Assembly: GCA_002307065.1 (NCBI GenBank)
Contig: DBTN01000035.1
Span: 59,425-101,425 of the forward strand
Length of the DNA: 42,001 nucleotides
From: Akkermansiaceae bacterium UBA1315
GTDB lineage: Bacteria; Verrucomicrobiota; Verrucomicrobiia; Verrucomicrobiales; Akkermansiaceae
Reading direction: 5' to 3'
Shown: positions 15,603-25,873 of the stretch, piece by piece
Numbering within the stretch: position 1 is the stretch's first letter
How the letters are laid out: every line of letters starts with the position of its first letter
The notes under the pieces: generated by a model
Databases searched by the model: none
What the model was told of the DNA's origin: nothing
Seen by the model: only the letters and a program-made list of their open reading frames with translations
Made by a program: the position numbers and the translations under genes

Positions 15603-16970
15603 CTAGCTCTGGGCAGGCGGTTGGCAAGGCGGGTTGACGATGACCGGTTGCGCGGCTTGCCAGCACTCAAGGAAACCGGACGAAAAATCGGTGGGTCGGG
15701 CGGCGGTCCAAGCTTGGATTTCGTCGACCGGGAACCACAGAGCGGAATCGATTTCCGCAGCGGGGAAGCGGATATTTCCGTCGTAACTCGTTCGGAAAAC
15801 GTGGATATGCTCCCAACCGGTCTGGGTCGATGGGCGGACGCGGGCGATTTCCTCGACGGATACTTCGCGAATACCCATTTCCTCACCCAACTCGCGGATT
15901 GCGGCCGATTCGTAATTTTCGCCTGAATCCAAATGGCCGGAAACGCTGGAGTCCCAAACGCCGGGGTGATTGTCCTTCAGCAGGGAGCGTTTTTGCAGGA
16001 GCACGTCGCCGCGTTTGTTGAAGACGAGGACGTGAACGGCGCGGTGGAGTAGGTTTTTCGCATGGACTTCGCCGCGCGTTGTCTGGCCGGTGACGGTGTC
16101 GTTTTCATCGACGACGTCGAAAATTTCCCCGGATTTCTGAGGGAGGTCTTTGAGCGGATGGGTATCAAAAGCGCGGGTGAGATCGACCCACTGGGCGAGG
16201 TTCAGCTCTTCGCCGCGAACGGTCGCGGAAAGTTTGAGAGATTCGGAAATCCGTTCCCACGGCGGATCGGCCGGAAGTTGTTTCTTGAGCTGCTTGCGGC
16301 GTTGGGCGAATCCACGGCGGATGAGTTCGTCGAAAAGCCGGGCATCAAATGTGGGTAAACCGGTGGTGCGGGGACGCAAAATCGCCACGCTGGAATCGAT
16401 TTTCGGCCTTGGGTAAAATGCTTCCGGTGGGACGGTGCGAAGGGATTCCACTTCCCAATCGACCTGTGTCCGCAAGGAAAGAATGCCGTAGTCCTTGGTT
16501 CCGGGCGTTGCTCCCAACCGGTCGATCACTTCTTTTTGCAGCATGACGACCGCGCGTTCGAAGGGATGCGGCCGGCCGAGCAGATTTTTCATGATCGCTC
16601 CGCCGGACGAGTAAGGGAGATTGCCGAGAAATTTCAGCGGGCGGTGTTTGAACAAGAGTCGCCGGTCAAATTTCGCGCCGTCGGCGTGGTGGACCTCGAC
16701 GCTCGGATCATCGCGGAATCGCTCGCGGAGCGCGTTGGCGAGCCGGGGATCGAATTCGATGAGGATGATTTTTCGGACTTTTCCGACCAGATGTTCGGTG
16801 AGGGCACCGGTTCCGGGGCCGACTTCCACGATCGCATCATCCGCATTCGCATCGAGTTGGGAGACGATCCAGCGGGCCATATTGGGATCGATGAGGAAAT
16901 TCTGCCCCATTTGTCGGCTGGGCAAAACTCCCGCCCGATCCAATGCTTCGCGAATTTCCTTACCGGTCAT
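15603..16970 (-). CDS. rsmA: RsmA (KsgA) 16S rRNA dimethyltransferase fused to Nudix hydrolase
   Basis: 455 residues, far longer than the usual 260-280. Residues 1 to about 262 are a complete RsmA: QMGQNFLIDPN, SAM loop VEVGPGTGALTEHL, catalytic GNLPYSSGG (NLPY at 117-120), and C-terminal RRGFAQRRKQL. Residues about 270-450 are a Nudix domain of the isopentenyl-diphosphate isomerase-like/MutT-like group, with Nudix box GHLDSGENY...RELGEEMG at 335-357. The joint (DLPQKSGEIFDVVDE) shows no stop or frameshift. RsmA dimethylates two adenines near the 16S 3' end and checks small-subunit assembly. The Nudix part suggests a coupled nucleotide-cleaning or RNA-cap-like activity. Convergent/adjacent genes suggest its own promoter or one shared with the SCO set downstream. 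Confidence 0.93.
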   Translation of the reverse strand: MTGKEIREALDRAGVLPSRQMGQNFLIDPNMARWIVSQLDANADDAIVEVGPGTGALTEHLVGKVRKIILIEFDPRLANALRERFRDDPSVEVHHADGAKFDRRLLFKHRPLKFLGNLPYSSGGAIMKNLLGRPHPFERAVVMLQKEVIDRLGATPGTKDYGILSLRTQVDWEVESLRTVPPEAFYPRPKIDSSVAILRPRTTGLPTFDARLFDELIRRGFAQRRKQLKKQLPADPPWERISESLKLSATVRGEELNLAQWVDLTRAFDTHPLKDLPQKSGEIFDVVDENDTVTGQTTRGEVHAKNLLHRAVHVLVFNKRGDVLLQKRSLLKDNHPGVWDSSVSGHLDSGENYESAAIRELGEEMGIREVSVEEIARVRPSTQTGWEHIHVFRTSYDGNIRFPAAEIDSALWFPVDEIQAWTAARPTDFSSGFLECWQAAQPVIVNPPCQPPAQS

Positions 16971-17015
16971 GCCGTGGTCATGCGGTATCCCGGCCCGGCA
17001 TGCAATCCCAACGTA

Positions 17016-18398
17016 TCAGCGTCTTTTCCTGCGGAAAAAGATCACCGACACCGCCAGGAGCCCGGTGATCGATGGTTCGGGAATCGAAATGGCCTGCCAA
17101 GCGAACCCGTAGTCGATATTGGACGTGTCCGAAGTGATCTGCCAGACGTAGTCGCCGCTGGCTAACATTTCGTAAATCAGTTCGACATTGCTATCGGTGC
17201 TAACGCTGATGGCGACTTCCGTTCCGGTGAGGAGGCCGGCGGCGGTATAGAGTTTGAGATCGAGATTCGCGAGTTCGGAAGTGAGCGTGTAGCTCACCGA
17301 GGGGCCAGCTTGGGTATCCGTTGCGGTGATGATGCGGTTCCAGGTGAGGACGCCGCTGAGTTGGGAATCTTCCGCGAGGTTGAAATAATAATAACTGACC
17401 GTGGTGCCCGTCGTGCCAAGGTCCCAACCGGTCGAAGGGAGGACGACGGTGGTGGAGGCATCCGATTCCGCACCGGAAAGGATCTGCTGGGATTGATCGA
17501 TGTTCAATTCCCCGGCACCGTAAACCGCATCCAGAGGTTCGGTGCTGGTGTGGCTCCAAGTGGTGGTGAACTCCGTTTCGCTCCGCGAAGCACCTGCAAG
17601 CAGCACGGCTTTGATCACTTCGGAGTTGTCTCCGTTCGTGTATCCAGAGTCGCGAGCGGTCTCAATCAGCACGGCTGCCGCACTGGAAACGGTCGCCGTC
17701 GCCCAACTGGTGGCGGATGTCGGGACGACGATGTCCGGGCGGGTGAGCGTACCTTCCACCGTGGAACCTCCACGGCTGTGCTCGCCGTTGGAAAGCCCCA
17801 CCGTGATTCCGTTGTAGGATCCCGCGAGGAGGGAGGGCACGGAGGTGCTGCTGCCATTGTTCAGTCCGATGACGGCGACAAAGTCATCGCGTTGAATCGC
17901 GTAGTCGAGCCGGCGAAGGATTTCCTGATCGGTGGCGGTGTCTCCGGTCGTGCCGACCCAACTGTGATTTTGGATGTCGTTGGTTTCGACCGCCGGAAGT
18001 TGGTTCGTCTGGGTAGTGCGAAGGAATCCGGTTTGAAGCCAGTTGGTCGCGCTGTAGGAGGTGATGTTTTCGATATCCGGAGCCAGCGAAGACGTTCCGT
18101 ACAAATACTGACCGACGGTTGTCGCGTGCCAACTGGCGGTGGTCGATCCACCGGAGGGGAAGGTGAACGTTTTTCCACTGAAAGCCGTGGTGTCTGGACG
18201 GTAGTAAGTGCTATCGACCAGTCCTTCGATCTGACTGACCGAAACGCCGTCACCAGTCGGAGTGTCGACGCCAAGACGTTCTTCGAGAGCGGTAAAACCG
18301 ATGTCCTCAAGCGCCGTGGAACTGAGTTGCGCGAAAAGTTGAGGGGCAAATGTTAGGGGCAAAAGCCCAATCAATCCGAGGCAGGATTTGGTTTTCAC
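17016..18398 (-). CDS. PEP-CTERM protein with subtilase-like domain
   Basis: Exported protein of about 460 residues. GTG 18398 gives a signal peptide (VKTKSCLGLIGLLPLTFAP, cleaved after FAQ). The C-terminus is a PEP-CTERM anchor: SIPEPSITG, a hydrophobic stretch, then RRKRR. This predicts processing by an exosortase. The body looks like a divergent S8 subtilase: GVSVSQIEG in the Asp-motif position (Glu, not Asp), WHATTVGQYLYG in the His position, and TATVSSAAAVLIE in the Ser position. The Thr/Ser-rich C-terminal half is beta-sandwich-like. Catalytic competence is doubtful. A TTG start at 18428 is possible but would break the signal peptide. Its 5' end faces the ABC exporter. Confidence 0.8.
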   Translation of the reverse strand: MKTKSCLGLIGLLPLTFAPQLFAQLSSTALEDIGFTALEERLGVDTPTGDGVSVSQIEGLVDSTYYRPDTTAFSGKTFTFPSGGSTTASWHATTVGQYLYGTSSLAPDIENITSYSATNWLQTGFLRTTQTNQLPAVETNDIQNHSWVGTTGDTATDQEILRRLDYAIQRDDFVAVIGLNNGSSTSVPSLLAGSYNGITVGLSNGEHSRGGSTVEGTLTRPDIVVPTSATSWATATVSSAAAVLIETARDSGYTNGDNSEVIKAVLLAGASRSETEFTTTWSHTSTEPLDAVYGAGELNIDQSQQILSGAESDASTTVVLPSTGWDLGTTGTTVSYYYFNLAEDSQLSGVLTWNRIITATDTQAGPSVSYTLTSELANLDLKLYTAAGLLTGTEVAISVSTDSNVELIYEMLASGDYVWQITSDTSNIDYGFAWQAISIPEPSITGLLAVSVIFFRRKRR

Positions 18399-18522
18399 AA
18401 GTGTTGGGGGTAAAGGTCCTACGAACAAGAATCGCGGGCAAATTTCTTGTAGGGAAAACTTTCAGATTATCAAGTCCTTTGAAGCGGTTGACGTGGGGCC
18501 TGCGATCCGCTCCGATGCGCAC

Positions 18523-20289
18523 ATGCCTGAGCCGAAGCCCAAGAGTCCGATTTCATCCACCCGCTGGATGCTGGGTTACCTGATGCGCGAGAAAGCGATT
18601 TTTATCCCATCCCTGGCCGCGCTTTTCCTGACCGCCGCGCTGTCGCTGGCGTTTCCTTGGTTTTTGAAAGAACTCATTGGAAATCCGACGGACGCCTTAA
18701 AAAGCGGAGTCGATCCTCAGGAAGTGCTCGCGAAGTCAAACCGGGTGGTGCTGGAGCTGGTCGCGGTGCTAGCGCTGCAGGCGATCGTCGCGTTTTTCCG
18801 TGTTCAAGGATTCATCCGTGCGGGTGAGTCGGCGTTGAACGCGTTACGCCACGATCTGTTTGCGCATCTGATTCGGTTGCCGATGTCGTTTTTCCAAGAA
18901 CAACGGTCTGGCGCACTCAGCAACCGGGTGTCGTCCGATCTCAGCCTGGTTCGGGAAACGTTACTGACGACTGTGCCGCAGGCGGTGCGACATTCGGTGA
19001 TCCTGGTCGGGGGGCTGGTTTTCATTTTCATCGCCTCGTGGAAACTTTCGCTGATCTTGCTGGGCAGCGTCCCGTTCGTGGTTTTGGCGATCGCGATTTT
19101 CGGAAAAAAAGTCCGCAAGCATTCGAAGGAAGCCCAAGACGCACTCGCCGAAGCCGGCACGGTGATCGAAGAAACGGTTCAGGGAATCGCCGATGTGAAG
19201 GCGTTCACGAATGAATCGTTTGAGGGAAACCGGTATGAACGATCGCTGGGACGATTTTTGACCGTCACCTTTCGCGGGGCGAAAATCCGCGCGGCGTTTT
19301 TGGCATTCATCATCTTCGCTTTGTTCGGGACGATCGCTTTTGTCGCGTGGTTCGGTGCTCGGATGTTGGCGAATGGGGAAATTTCCAACACGAATTTCAT
19401 CTGGTTCATCCTGTTCTCGATTTTTGTCGGTGCGTCGCTCGGGACCTTTCCGGAAATCATCACGCAACTTCAGCAAACCTCTGGTGCGACCGAGCGCTTG
19501 CGCGAGCTGCTGAACATGACCCCGGAGCGCACGACGGGCGACAAGGAGGTGAAATTGGTCGGCTCGCTCGGTTTTGAAAATCTGTCCTTTCGTTACCCGT
19601 CGCGACCGGATGTGCAGGTGCTGACGGATTTGAGTTTCGCCGTTTCGCCCGGCCAACGCGTCGCGCTCGTGGGCCCCTCCGGTGCGGGCAAATCCACGGT
19701 TTTTTCGCTAATCCTCGGATTTAACAGCCCGGAAAGCGGCGACGTGATGTTTGACGGCCGCCCGTCCTCGACCTTGGCTTTGCAGGCGATCCGCTCGCAG
19801 ATCGCGATCGTACCCCAAGAAGTCCTGCTTTTCGGCGGATCCATCCGCGAAAACATCGAGTATGGAAAACCGGGTGCGACGTTGGAGGAAATCCAACAAG
19901 CGGCGCGCGAGGCAAATGCGCACCAATTCATCGAAAGTCTGCCCGATGGATACGAAACGATTGTTGGCCCTCGTGGCACCAAACTTTCCGGCGGCCAGCG
20001 GCAACGCTTGGCGATCGCGCGGGCGATTTTGGCCGACCCGCGAATCCTGCTTTTGGACGAAGCAACATCCGCCCTGGATTCCGAAAGCGAGCGGCTTGTG
20101 AATGAAGCTCTGGAAAAGTTAATGGCTGGCCGCACGAGTTTGGTCATCGCTCACCGGTTGTCGACGGTCCGTCATGCCGATACGATTTTGGTGTTCAACC
20201 AAGGCCGGATCGTCGAAAGCGGAACGCATGACGAGCTTCTGGGCCAGAATGGGACCTACCGGTTTTTGGTCGAAACCCAGCTCGTTTGA
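18523..20289 (+). CDS. ABC exporter, fused TM-ATPase (MsbA-like)
   Basis: Half-transporter of about 588 residues with six TM helices (1 to about 330) and a C-terminal ATPase. Seen: Walker A VGPSGAGKST, Q loop VPQEVLLFGG, signature LSGGQRQRLAIARA, Walker B ILLLDEATSALD and H-loop IAHRLSTVRHAD. It works as a homodimer in the inner membrane. The next gene is kdsB, so export of lipid A core or another LPS precursor, as with MsbA, is likely but unproven. ATG 18523 is chosen over the frame open from 18388, which overlaps the divergent PEP-CTERM gene. The gap to kdsB is about 80 bp. Confidence 0.9.
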   Translation: MPEPKPKSPISSTRWMLGYLMREKAIFIPSLAALFLTAALSLAFPWFLKELIGNPTDALKSGVDPQEVLAKSNRVVLELVAVLALQAIVAFFRVQGFIRAGESALNALRHDLFAHLIRLPMSFFQEQRSGALSNRVSSDLSLVRETLLTTVPQAVRHSVILVGGLVFIFIASWKLSLILLGSVPFVVLAIAIFGKKVRKHSKEAQDALAEAGTVIEETVQGIADVKAFTNESFEGNRYERSLGRFLTVTFRGAKIRAAFLAFIIFALFGTIAFVAWFGARMLANGEISNTNFIWFILFSIFVGASLGTFPEIITQLQQTSGATERLRELLNMTPERTTGDKEVKLVGSLGFENLSFRYPSRPDVQVLTDLSFAVSPGQRVALVGPSGAGKSTVFSLILGFNSPESGDVMFDGRPSSTLALQAIRSQIAIVPQEVLLFGGSIRENIEYGKPGATLEEIQQAAREANAHQFIESLPDGYETIVGPRGTKLSGGQRQRLAIARAILADPRILLLDEATSALDSESERLVNEALEKLMAGRTSLVIAHRLSTVRHADTILVFNQGRIVESGTHDELLGQNGTYRFLVETQLV

Positions 20290-20369
20290 CCGGTCGGGAA
20301 ATCTTTTCACGAAACCGCTCTTGTCCATCGGTCCCTCCGCGCCATAACCTCGCCCAGCCTCCGTCTCGC

Positions 20370-21128
20370 GTGATTCAATCGTCTCCAGCCACACATATCA
20401 TCGGTATTCTTCCCGCGCGCTGGGCGTCCACGCGTTTCCCGGGAAAGCCGTTGCATCTCATCGCTGGAAAGCCGCTGATCCAGCACGTTTGGGAGCGATG
20501 TCATCGCTGCGAAAATCTCGATGATCTGATCGTGGCGACGGATGACGATCGGATTTTCCAGGCCGTTCTCCACTTCGGCGGAAAGGCCGTGATGACTTCG
20601 CCGGACCACCCGACCGGCACTGACCGCATCGCCGAAGCCGCAAAATCCGTCCCGCATGCCACTCACATCGTCAACATCCAGGGTGACGAACCGCTGATCG
20701 ATCCCGATCTGATCGATGAACTCGCCGCAACGATGGCTTCCGATCTGACGCTCGATATGGCGACTGCCGCCAATCCGCTCGATCCCGCCGATCCGGTTGT
20801 CAGCGATCCCAACGTCGTGAAAGTCGTCACGGCCCTCGACGGACGCGCGCTTTATTTTTCCCGTTCACCTCTGCCGTTTTTTCGCAATCCGGTCGCCGGG
20901 CTGCCGGTTTACCGCCACAAAGGCATCTATGCATACTCCCGCGGATTTCTCGAAAAATTCGTCACCTGGCCGCCATCGCCTTTGGAGCAAGCCGAATCGC
21001 TCGAACAACTCCGAGCACTCGAAAACGGCGCTTCCATCAAGGTTTTGATCACGTCTGATACATCGCCGGGAGTTGATACGCCTGAGCAGGCCTTAGAGGT
21101 AGAGAGGCTGTTAGAAGTTATAGGTTAA
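20370..21128 (+). CDS. kdsB: 3-deoxy-manno-octulosonate cytidylyltransferase (CMP-Kdo synthetase)
   Basis: Activates Kdo with CTP for lipopolysaccharide inner-core synthesis. About 252 residues from GTG 20370. Motifs: nucleotide-binding ILPARWASTRFPGKPL, VATDDDRI, SPDHPTGTDRIAE, IVNIQGDEPLID, YFSRSPLPF, and Kdo-binding RHKGIYAYSRGFL. It follows the MsbA-like exporter and precedes pyrG, whose product makes the CTP substrate. The last codons and stop lie inside the left arm of a 23-bp inverted repeat (21114-21136), so the C-terminal end may have been altered by that repeat. Confidence 0.94.
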   Translation: MIQSSPATHIIGILPARWASTRFPGKPLHLIAGKPLIQHVWERCHRCENLDDLIVATDDDRIFQAVLHFGGKAVMTSPDHPTGTDRIAEAAKSVPHATHIVNIQGDEPLIDPDLIDELAATMASDLTLDMATAANPLDPADPVVSDPNVVKVVTALDGRALYFSRSPLPFFRNPVAGLPVYRHKGIYAYSRGFLEKFVTWPPSPLEQAESLEQLRALENGASIKVLITSDTSPGVDTPEQALEVERLLEVIG

Positions 21129-21208
21129 AAGTTATTAGGAAATATCCTGATAACACATAACCGATAAACCGATAACCCTCTTCCCAATAACTTTTAACCA
21201 ATAACTTT
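21114..21208. repeat. 95-bp inverted-repeat mini-element between kdsB and pyrG
   Basis: Arms at 21114-21136 and 21186-21208 match at 21 of 23 positions when one is inverted. The right arm contains a near-tandem AATAACTTTTAACC unit. The AT-rich interior holds an AGGA/TCCT hairpin and repeated ATAACCGATAA. It has no ORF. The arms resemble in style the ones flanking the four-helix-bundle gene at 27526-28011. Confidence 0.75.
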
Positions 21209-21218
21209 TAACTCTTCC

Positions 21219-22835
<1,617 letters not shown>

Positions 22836-22861
22836 GTCAAATAGCGCGGCAGTTACGGACG

Positions 22862-22894
22862 CGCCGCTACATTCGTTTTCAAAATGTAGCGGCG
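22862..22894. terminator. 12-bp perfect hairpin between convergent pyrG and fabH
   Basis: CGCCGCTACATT (22862-22873) and AATGTAGCGGCG (22883-22894) with a 9-nt loop. It lies between two convergent genes and may stop both transcripts. It lacks a long T run, so it may instead be a dispersed palindromic repeat. Confidence 0.55.
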
Positions 22895-22919
22895 ATCGAT
22901 GATGTGATCTGCTGAATGA

Positions 22920-23918
22920 TCACCAGCGCACTGCGGCGGCGGCCCAGGTCAGGCCAGCGCCGAAAACGACGAGCACGATCTTGTCACCGCGCTTGAATTT
23001 CCCTTCGCGATTCGCTTCGTCCAGCGCGATGGCGACGGCGGCGGCCGAGGTGTTGCCGTATTTGTGAAGGTTCACGAAAACCCGATCGTTTGGCACCGCC
23101 AACCGGTCGGCGATGGCGTCGATGATCCGCAAATTCGCCTGATGCGGAATGACGCAGGCGATATCTTCCGGTTCCAATCCCGCGCGGGCGATGACTTTTT
23201 CAGCCGCTTCCTTCATGCGGTTGACGGCGTGTTTAAAGACTTCTTTTCCGAGCATCGAGAGGGATGCGAGGTGATCGCCGGCGTTGTTGATCGTGATCGG
23301 GCATGCCGAGCCGCCGCCGGGGATGTTGAGAAGGTGGGTGAGATTTCCGTCGGTTCCCATTTCGGTAGCGAGAATCGCTCCTTCGCCCGGACCGGCGGCG
23401 CGGAGGACGGCGGCTCCGGCTCCATCGCCGAAAAGCACGCAGGTCGCCCGGTCTTCCCAGTTCACAAACGCGGAAAGTTTCTCGGCTCCGATGATCAGGG
23501 CGTTTTTAAAGGCACCGCTGGAAATCATCCGCTTCGAAATTTTCATCGCGTAGAGGAAACCGGAGCAGGCGGCGGAAATATCGAAGGCCACGGCTTTGTT
23601 CGCACCGAGCTTTTGCTGGACGTAACAGGCGGTCGCCGGGGTGAGGGTGTCCGGAGTGATCGTGGCGACGATGATCAGTTCAATCTCTTCCGCCGCGAGA
23701 CCGGCTTGTTCCAGTGCCCGCTCTGCCGCTTTGCTCGCCATGTGTGAGGTGAATTCACCTTCGGCGGCGATGCGGCGTTCCTTGATCCCGGTTCGCGTAA
23801 AGATCCATTCGTCCGTTGTATCGACAAAAGTAGAGAGCTCCTCGTTGGTGAGGATTTTTTCGGGCAAATAGCTGCCGGTTCCGGCGATGCAAACTTCAAT
23901 AGCGGACGCTTCACTCAT
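22920..23918 (-). CDS. fabH: 3-oxoacyl-ACP synthase III (KAS III)
   Basis: Starts type II fatty-acid synthesis by condensing acetyl-CoA with malonyl-ACP. 332 residues from ATG 23918 (a longer frame runs into the dispersed repeat upstream). Catalytic Cys in ISAACSGFLYA, His in IPHQANLRI and Asn in KYGNTSAA form the KAS III triad. Other signatures: TDEWIFTRTGI and GDGAGAAVL. It is the last gene of the DUF177-rpmF-plsX-fabH cluster, a widely conserved order that links ribosome and membrane-lipid synthesis. Confidence 0.96.
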   Translation of the reverse strand: MSEASAIEVCIAGTGSYLPEKILTNEELSTFVDTTDEWIFTRTGIKERRIAAEGEFTSHMASKAAERALEQAGLAAEEIELIIVATITPDTLTPATACYVQQKLGANKAVAFDISAACSGFLYAMKISKRMISSGAFKNALIIGAEKLSAFVNWEDRATCVLFGDGAGAAVLRAAGPGEGAILATEMGTDGNLTHLLNIPGGGSACPITINNAGDHLASLSMLGKEVFKHAVNRMKEAAEKVIARAGLEPEDIACVIPHQANLRIIDAIADRLAVPNDRVFVNLHKYGNTSAAAVAIALDEANREGKFKRGDKIVLVVFGAGLTWAAAAVRW

Positions 23919-23967
23919 GCGCCGGGAGAGTGGAACCGGCGACCGGGCGCCACAAGAGGAATTTGTA

Positions 23968-24030
23968 AAGGAGAGTGGATCTTCGGTCCACCGCGAGCTG
24001 CAAAGAGCGGACTGAAGTATCACTCTCCTT
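23968..24030. repeat. REP-like palindromic element, full-length copy
   Basis: 63 bp bounded by AAGGAGAGTG at the left and CACTCTCCTT at the right, with the GTGGATCTTCGGTCCAC hairpin inside the left part. It sits between plsX and fabH. The 1-27 and 34011-34041 copies carry the left part. The long palindrome explains why the fabH upstream frame appears open. Confidence 0.75.
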
Positions 24031-24035
24031 ATCGC

Positions 24036-25076
24036 TCAAACTTCCGCCGCGGAAATATCGATCATCGCCGGTTGCAAGGCCGCGAGCGCTTCTTCAATCC
24101 GTGGATTGACTTGATGCTCGACGGTTTCCACGCCGACGCGGATGGCATTTCGGATCGCGAGGGCGGACGAAGAACCGTGGGCGATGATCACCACGCCGTT
24201 CACGCCGAGCAACGGGCTGCCGCCGTAAGTTTCGTAGCTGCTTTTTTCCTTCAGCGCTTTGAACGCGCCTTTCGCCAAAACCGCTCCGCAAAGGCGAACG
24301 ACGTTTCCTTTGATTTCGGCCTTGAGCCATTTGGAAACGGCCTTGGCGGTCGCCTCGCAGCTTTTCAAAACGATGTTCCCGACAAATCCGTCGCACAGCA
24401 CCACGTCGAGTTCGCTTTCGAAAAGATCGTGGCCCTCGACGTTGCCGATGAAATGAATGCCCGGGGTTTCCTTGAGGCGTTTGAAGGTTTCCTTGGTGAA
24501 CGTCGTGCCCTTTTCGTCTTCCTCGCCGTTTGACATGAGGCCGACTTTCGGGTCCTTCACGCCCAGCACGTGGCGGGCGAAGGCTGTTCCCATGATGGCG
24601 TAAACGATCAGATGCTCGGGTTTGGCTTCTGGATTCGCACCGGCGTCGAGGATGTTGCAGACGCCGAATTCGTTGGGCAGGGGAGAGGCGATGCCCGCGC
24701 GGTCCACGCCTTTCAGCGTGCGCAGCTTCAGGGTTGCCGCAGCCACGGCGGCACCGGTGTTTCCGGCGGAAACGAAAGCGTCGGCGCGGCCATCCTTGAC
24801 CATGTCCATCGCGATGCTGATCGAGGAAAGCTTTTTACGGCGCACGGTTTTTGCGCCCGGTTCGGCCATACCGATGACTTCAGGCGCGTGAACAATGCTC
24901 ACGCGAGGATCCTTGAGGTTCAGTCCCTGCTTTGCGCATTCCGCTTCCAAGGCCTTTTCCTCACCCACTAGAAACAGATGTTTCAGCTTCGGGTAAAGAC
25001 GGAGTGCGTCGATCGCGCCGCCGATATTGACGGCGGGAGCGTGGTCTCCGCCCATGGCATCCAAGGCAAGTTTCAT
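24036..25076 (-). CDS. plsX: Phosphate acyltransferase PlsX
   Basis: Makes acyl-phosphate from acyl-ACP for phosphatidic acid synthesis at the membrane surface. 346 residues. Hallmarks: N-terminal LALDAMGGDHAPAVNIGGA, FVSAGNTGAAVAAATL, the VGLMSNGEEDEKGT segment, FIGNVEGHDLF, DVVLCDGFVGNIVLKS and YGGSPLLGVNGVVIIAHGSS. The preceding gene is rpmF, after a 98-bp gap that may hold an internal promoter. fabH follows after a REP-like hairpin. Confidence 0.96.
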   Translation of the reverse strand: MKLALDAMGGDHAPAVNIGGAIDALRLYPKLKHLFLVGEEKALEAECAKQGLNLKDPRVSIVHAPEVIGMAEPGAKTVRRKKLSSISIAMDMVKDGRADAFVSAGNTGAAVAAATLKLRTLKGVDRAGIASPLPNEFGVCNILDAGANPEAKPEHLIVYAIMGTAFARHVLGVKDPKVGLMSNGEEDEKGTTFTKETFKRLKETPGIHFIGNVEGHDLFESELDVVLCDGFVGNIVLKSCEATAKAVSKWLKAEIKGNVVRLCGAVLAKGAFKALKEKSSYETYGGSPLLGVNGVVIIAHGSSSALAIRNAIRVGVETVEHQVNPRIEEALAALQPAMIDISAAEV

Positions 25077-25174
25077 GCGAAGAGGAAAGGGAAATACGTG
25101 AAATTGAAAAACGAAAAATCACCGCGCAGGGAAACTCCCGGCGCGGCCATTTAACAGAAAATCTTCAGATGGCT

Positions 25175-25357
25175 TCAGAGAGCCTCCACGTCCAGAACCT
25201 GACGGTCACGGTAATAACCGCAAGACGGGCAGGCAATGTGCGAAGGGATGCGGCTTCCGCATTCGGAGCAGCTCTTGAAGATCGGTGCGCGCCAGCGAGT
25301 TGCGCCACGGCGCATTTTTTGACGGCTTTTGGATTGGCGGCGCTTTGGTACGGCCAT
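25175..25357 (-). CDS. rpmF: Ribosomal protein bL32
   Basis: 60-residue large-subunit protein. The N-terminus MAVPKRRQSKSRQKMRR is diagnostic. A zinc-binding type is shown by CSEC and CPSC (C+ paralogue). It follows the DUF177 gene by 12 nt, the usual order. Confidence 0.96.
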   Translation of the reverse strand: MAVPKRRQSKSRQKMRRGATRWRAPIFKSCSECGSRIPSHIACPSCGYYRDRQVLDVEAL

Positions 25358-25369
25358 GGTCGTTAGTAG

Positions 25370-25873
25370 TTAAGATTGGTCCTTGAGGTCCTTGAGAGAA
25401 TCGAGAGCAGACCAACGGTCGTCACTCTCGGCGCGGGGCGGAGTGGGTAGCCCATCTTCCGATGATTTGTCCACTGATAAATATCGAGAATCGATTTTGC
25501 ACTCCTGCGGGATGTCTCCTTCATCGCATCTCGGATCGACGGGGAAGTTGATCAAAACCTCCTCGCGCAGGGCGTCGGTAACATCGATTTCTCCTTCATT
25601 TTCAATCTCTAATGAAATCGCGGCGTCATCCACACGGATCGTCTGGATGAACGGTTTTAGCGTCACGACGCAGGTGAATTCGAACGGTGCGGAAAGTGAA
25701 CCGGTCAGCAATAATTCTGAGCCGAAACGCTGCGCCCACACATCATAAACCAGTGGACCGGTCGCTTGAGCATCATCTTCGGGTAGATCAAAGATCGCCG
25801 CGGGCAATTCTCCAGCAAACCCTTTCCCTTCTTCCGGCAGGCCGCCGAGCTCGATGGTCAAACGCTTTTTCAT
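25370..25873 (-). CDS. DUF177/YceD family protein
   Basis: 167-residue cytosolic protein of the YceD/DUF177 family. The family is encoded before rpmF in most bacteria and is linked in plants and bacteria to 23S rRNA processing/accumulation. Features: a central pair of beta segments (ELLLTGSLSAPFEFTC, VVTLKPF), the acidic stretch EIENEGEIDVTDALREEVLINFPVDPRC, and a final Cys. It heads the rpmF-plsX-fabH cluster, with its promoter in the 545-bp gap to nrdB. Confidence 0.88.
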   Translation of the reverse strand: MKKRLTIELGGLPEEGKGFAGELPAAIFDLPEDDAQATGPLVYDVWAQRFGSELLLTGSLSAPFEFTCVVTLKPFIQTIRVDDAAISLEIENEGEIDVTDALREEVLINFPVDPRCDEGDIPQECKIDSRYLSVDKSSEDGLPTPPRAESDDRWSALDSLKDLKDQS

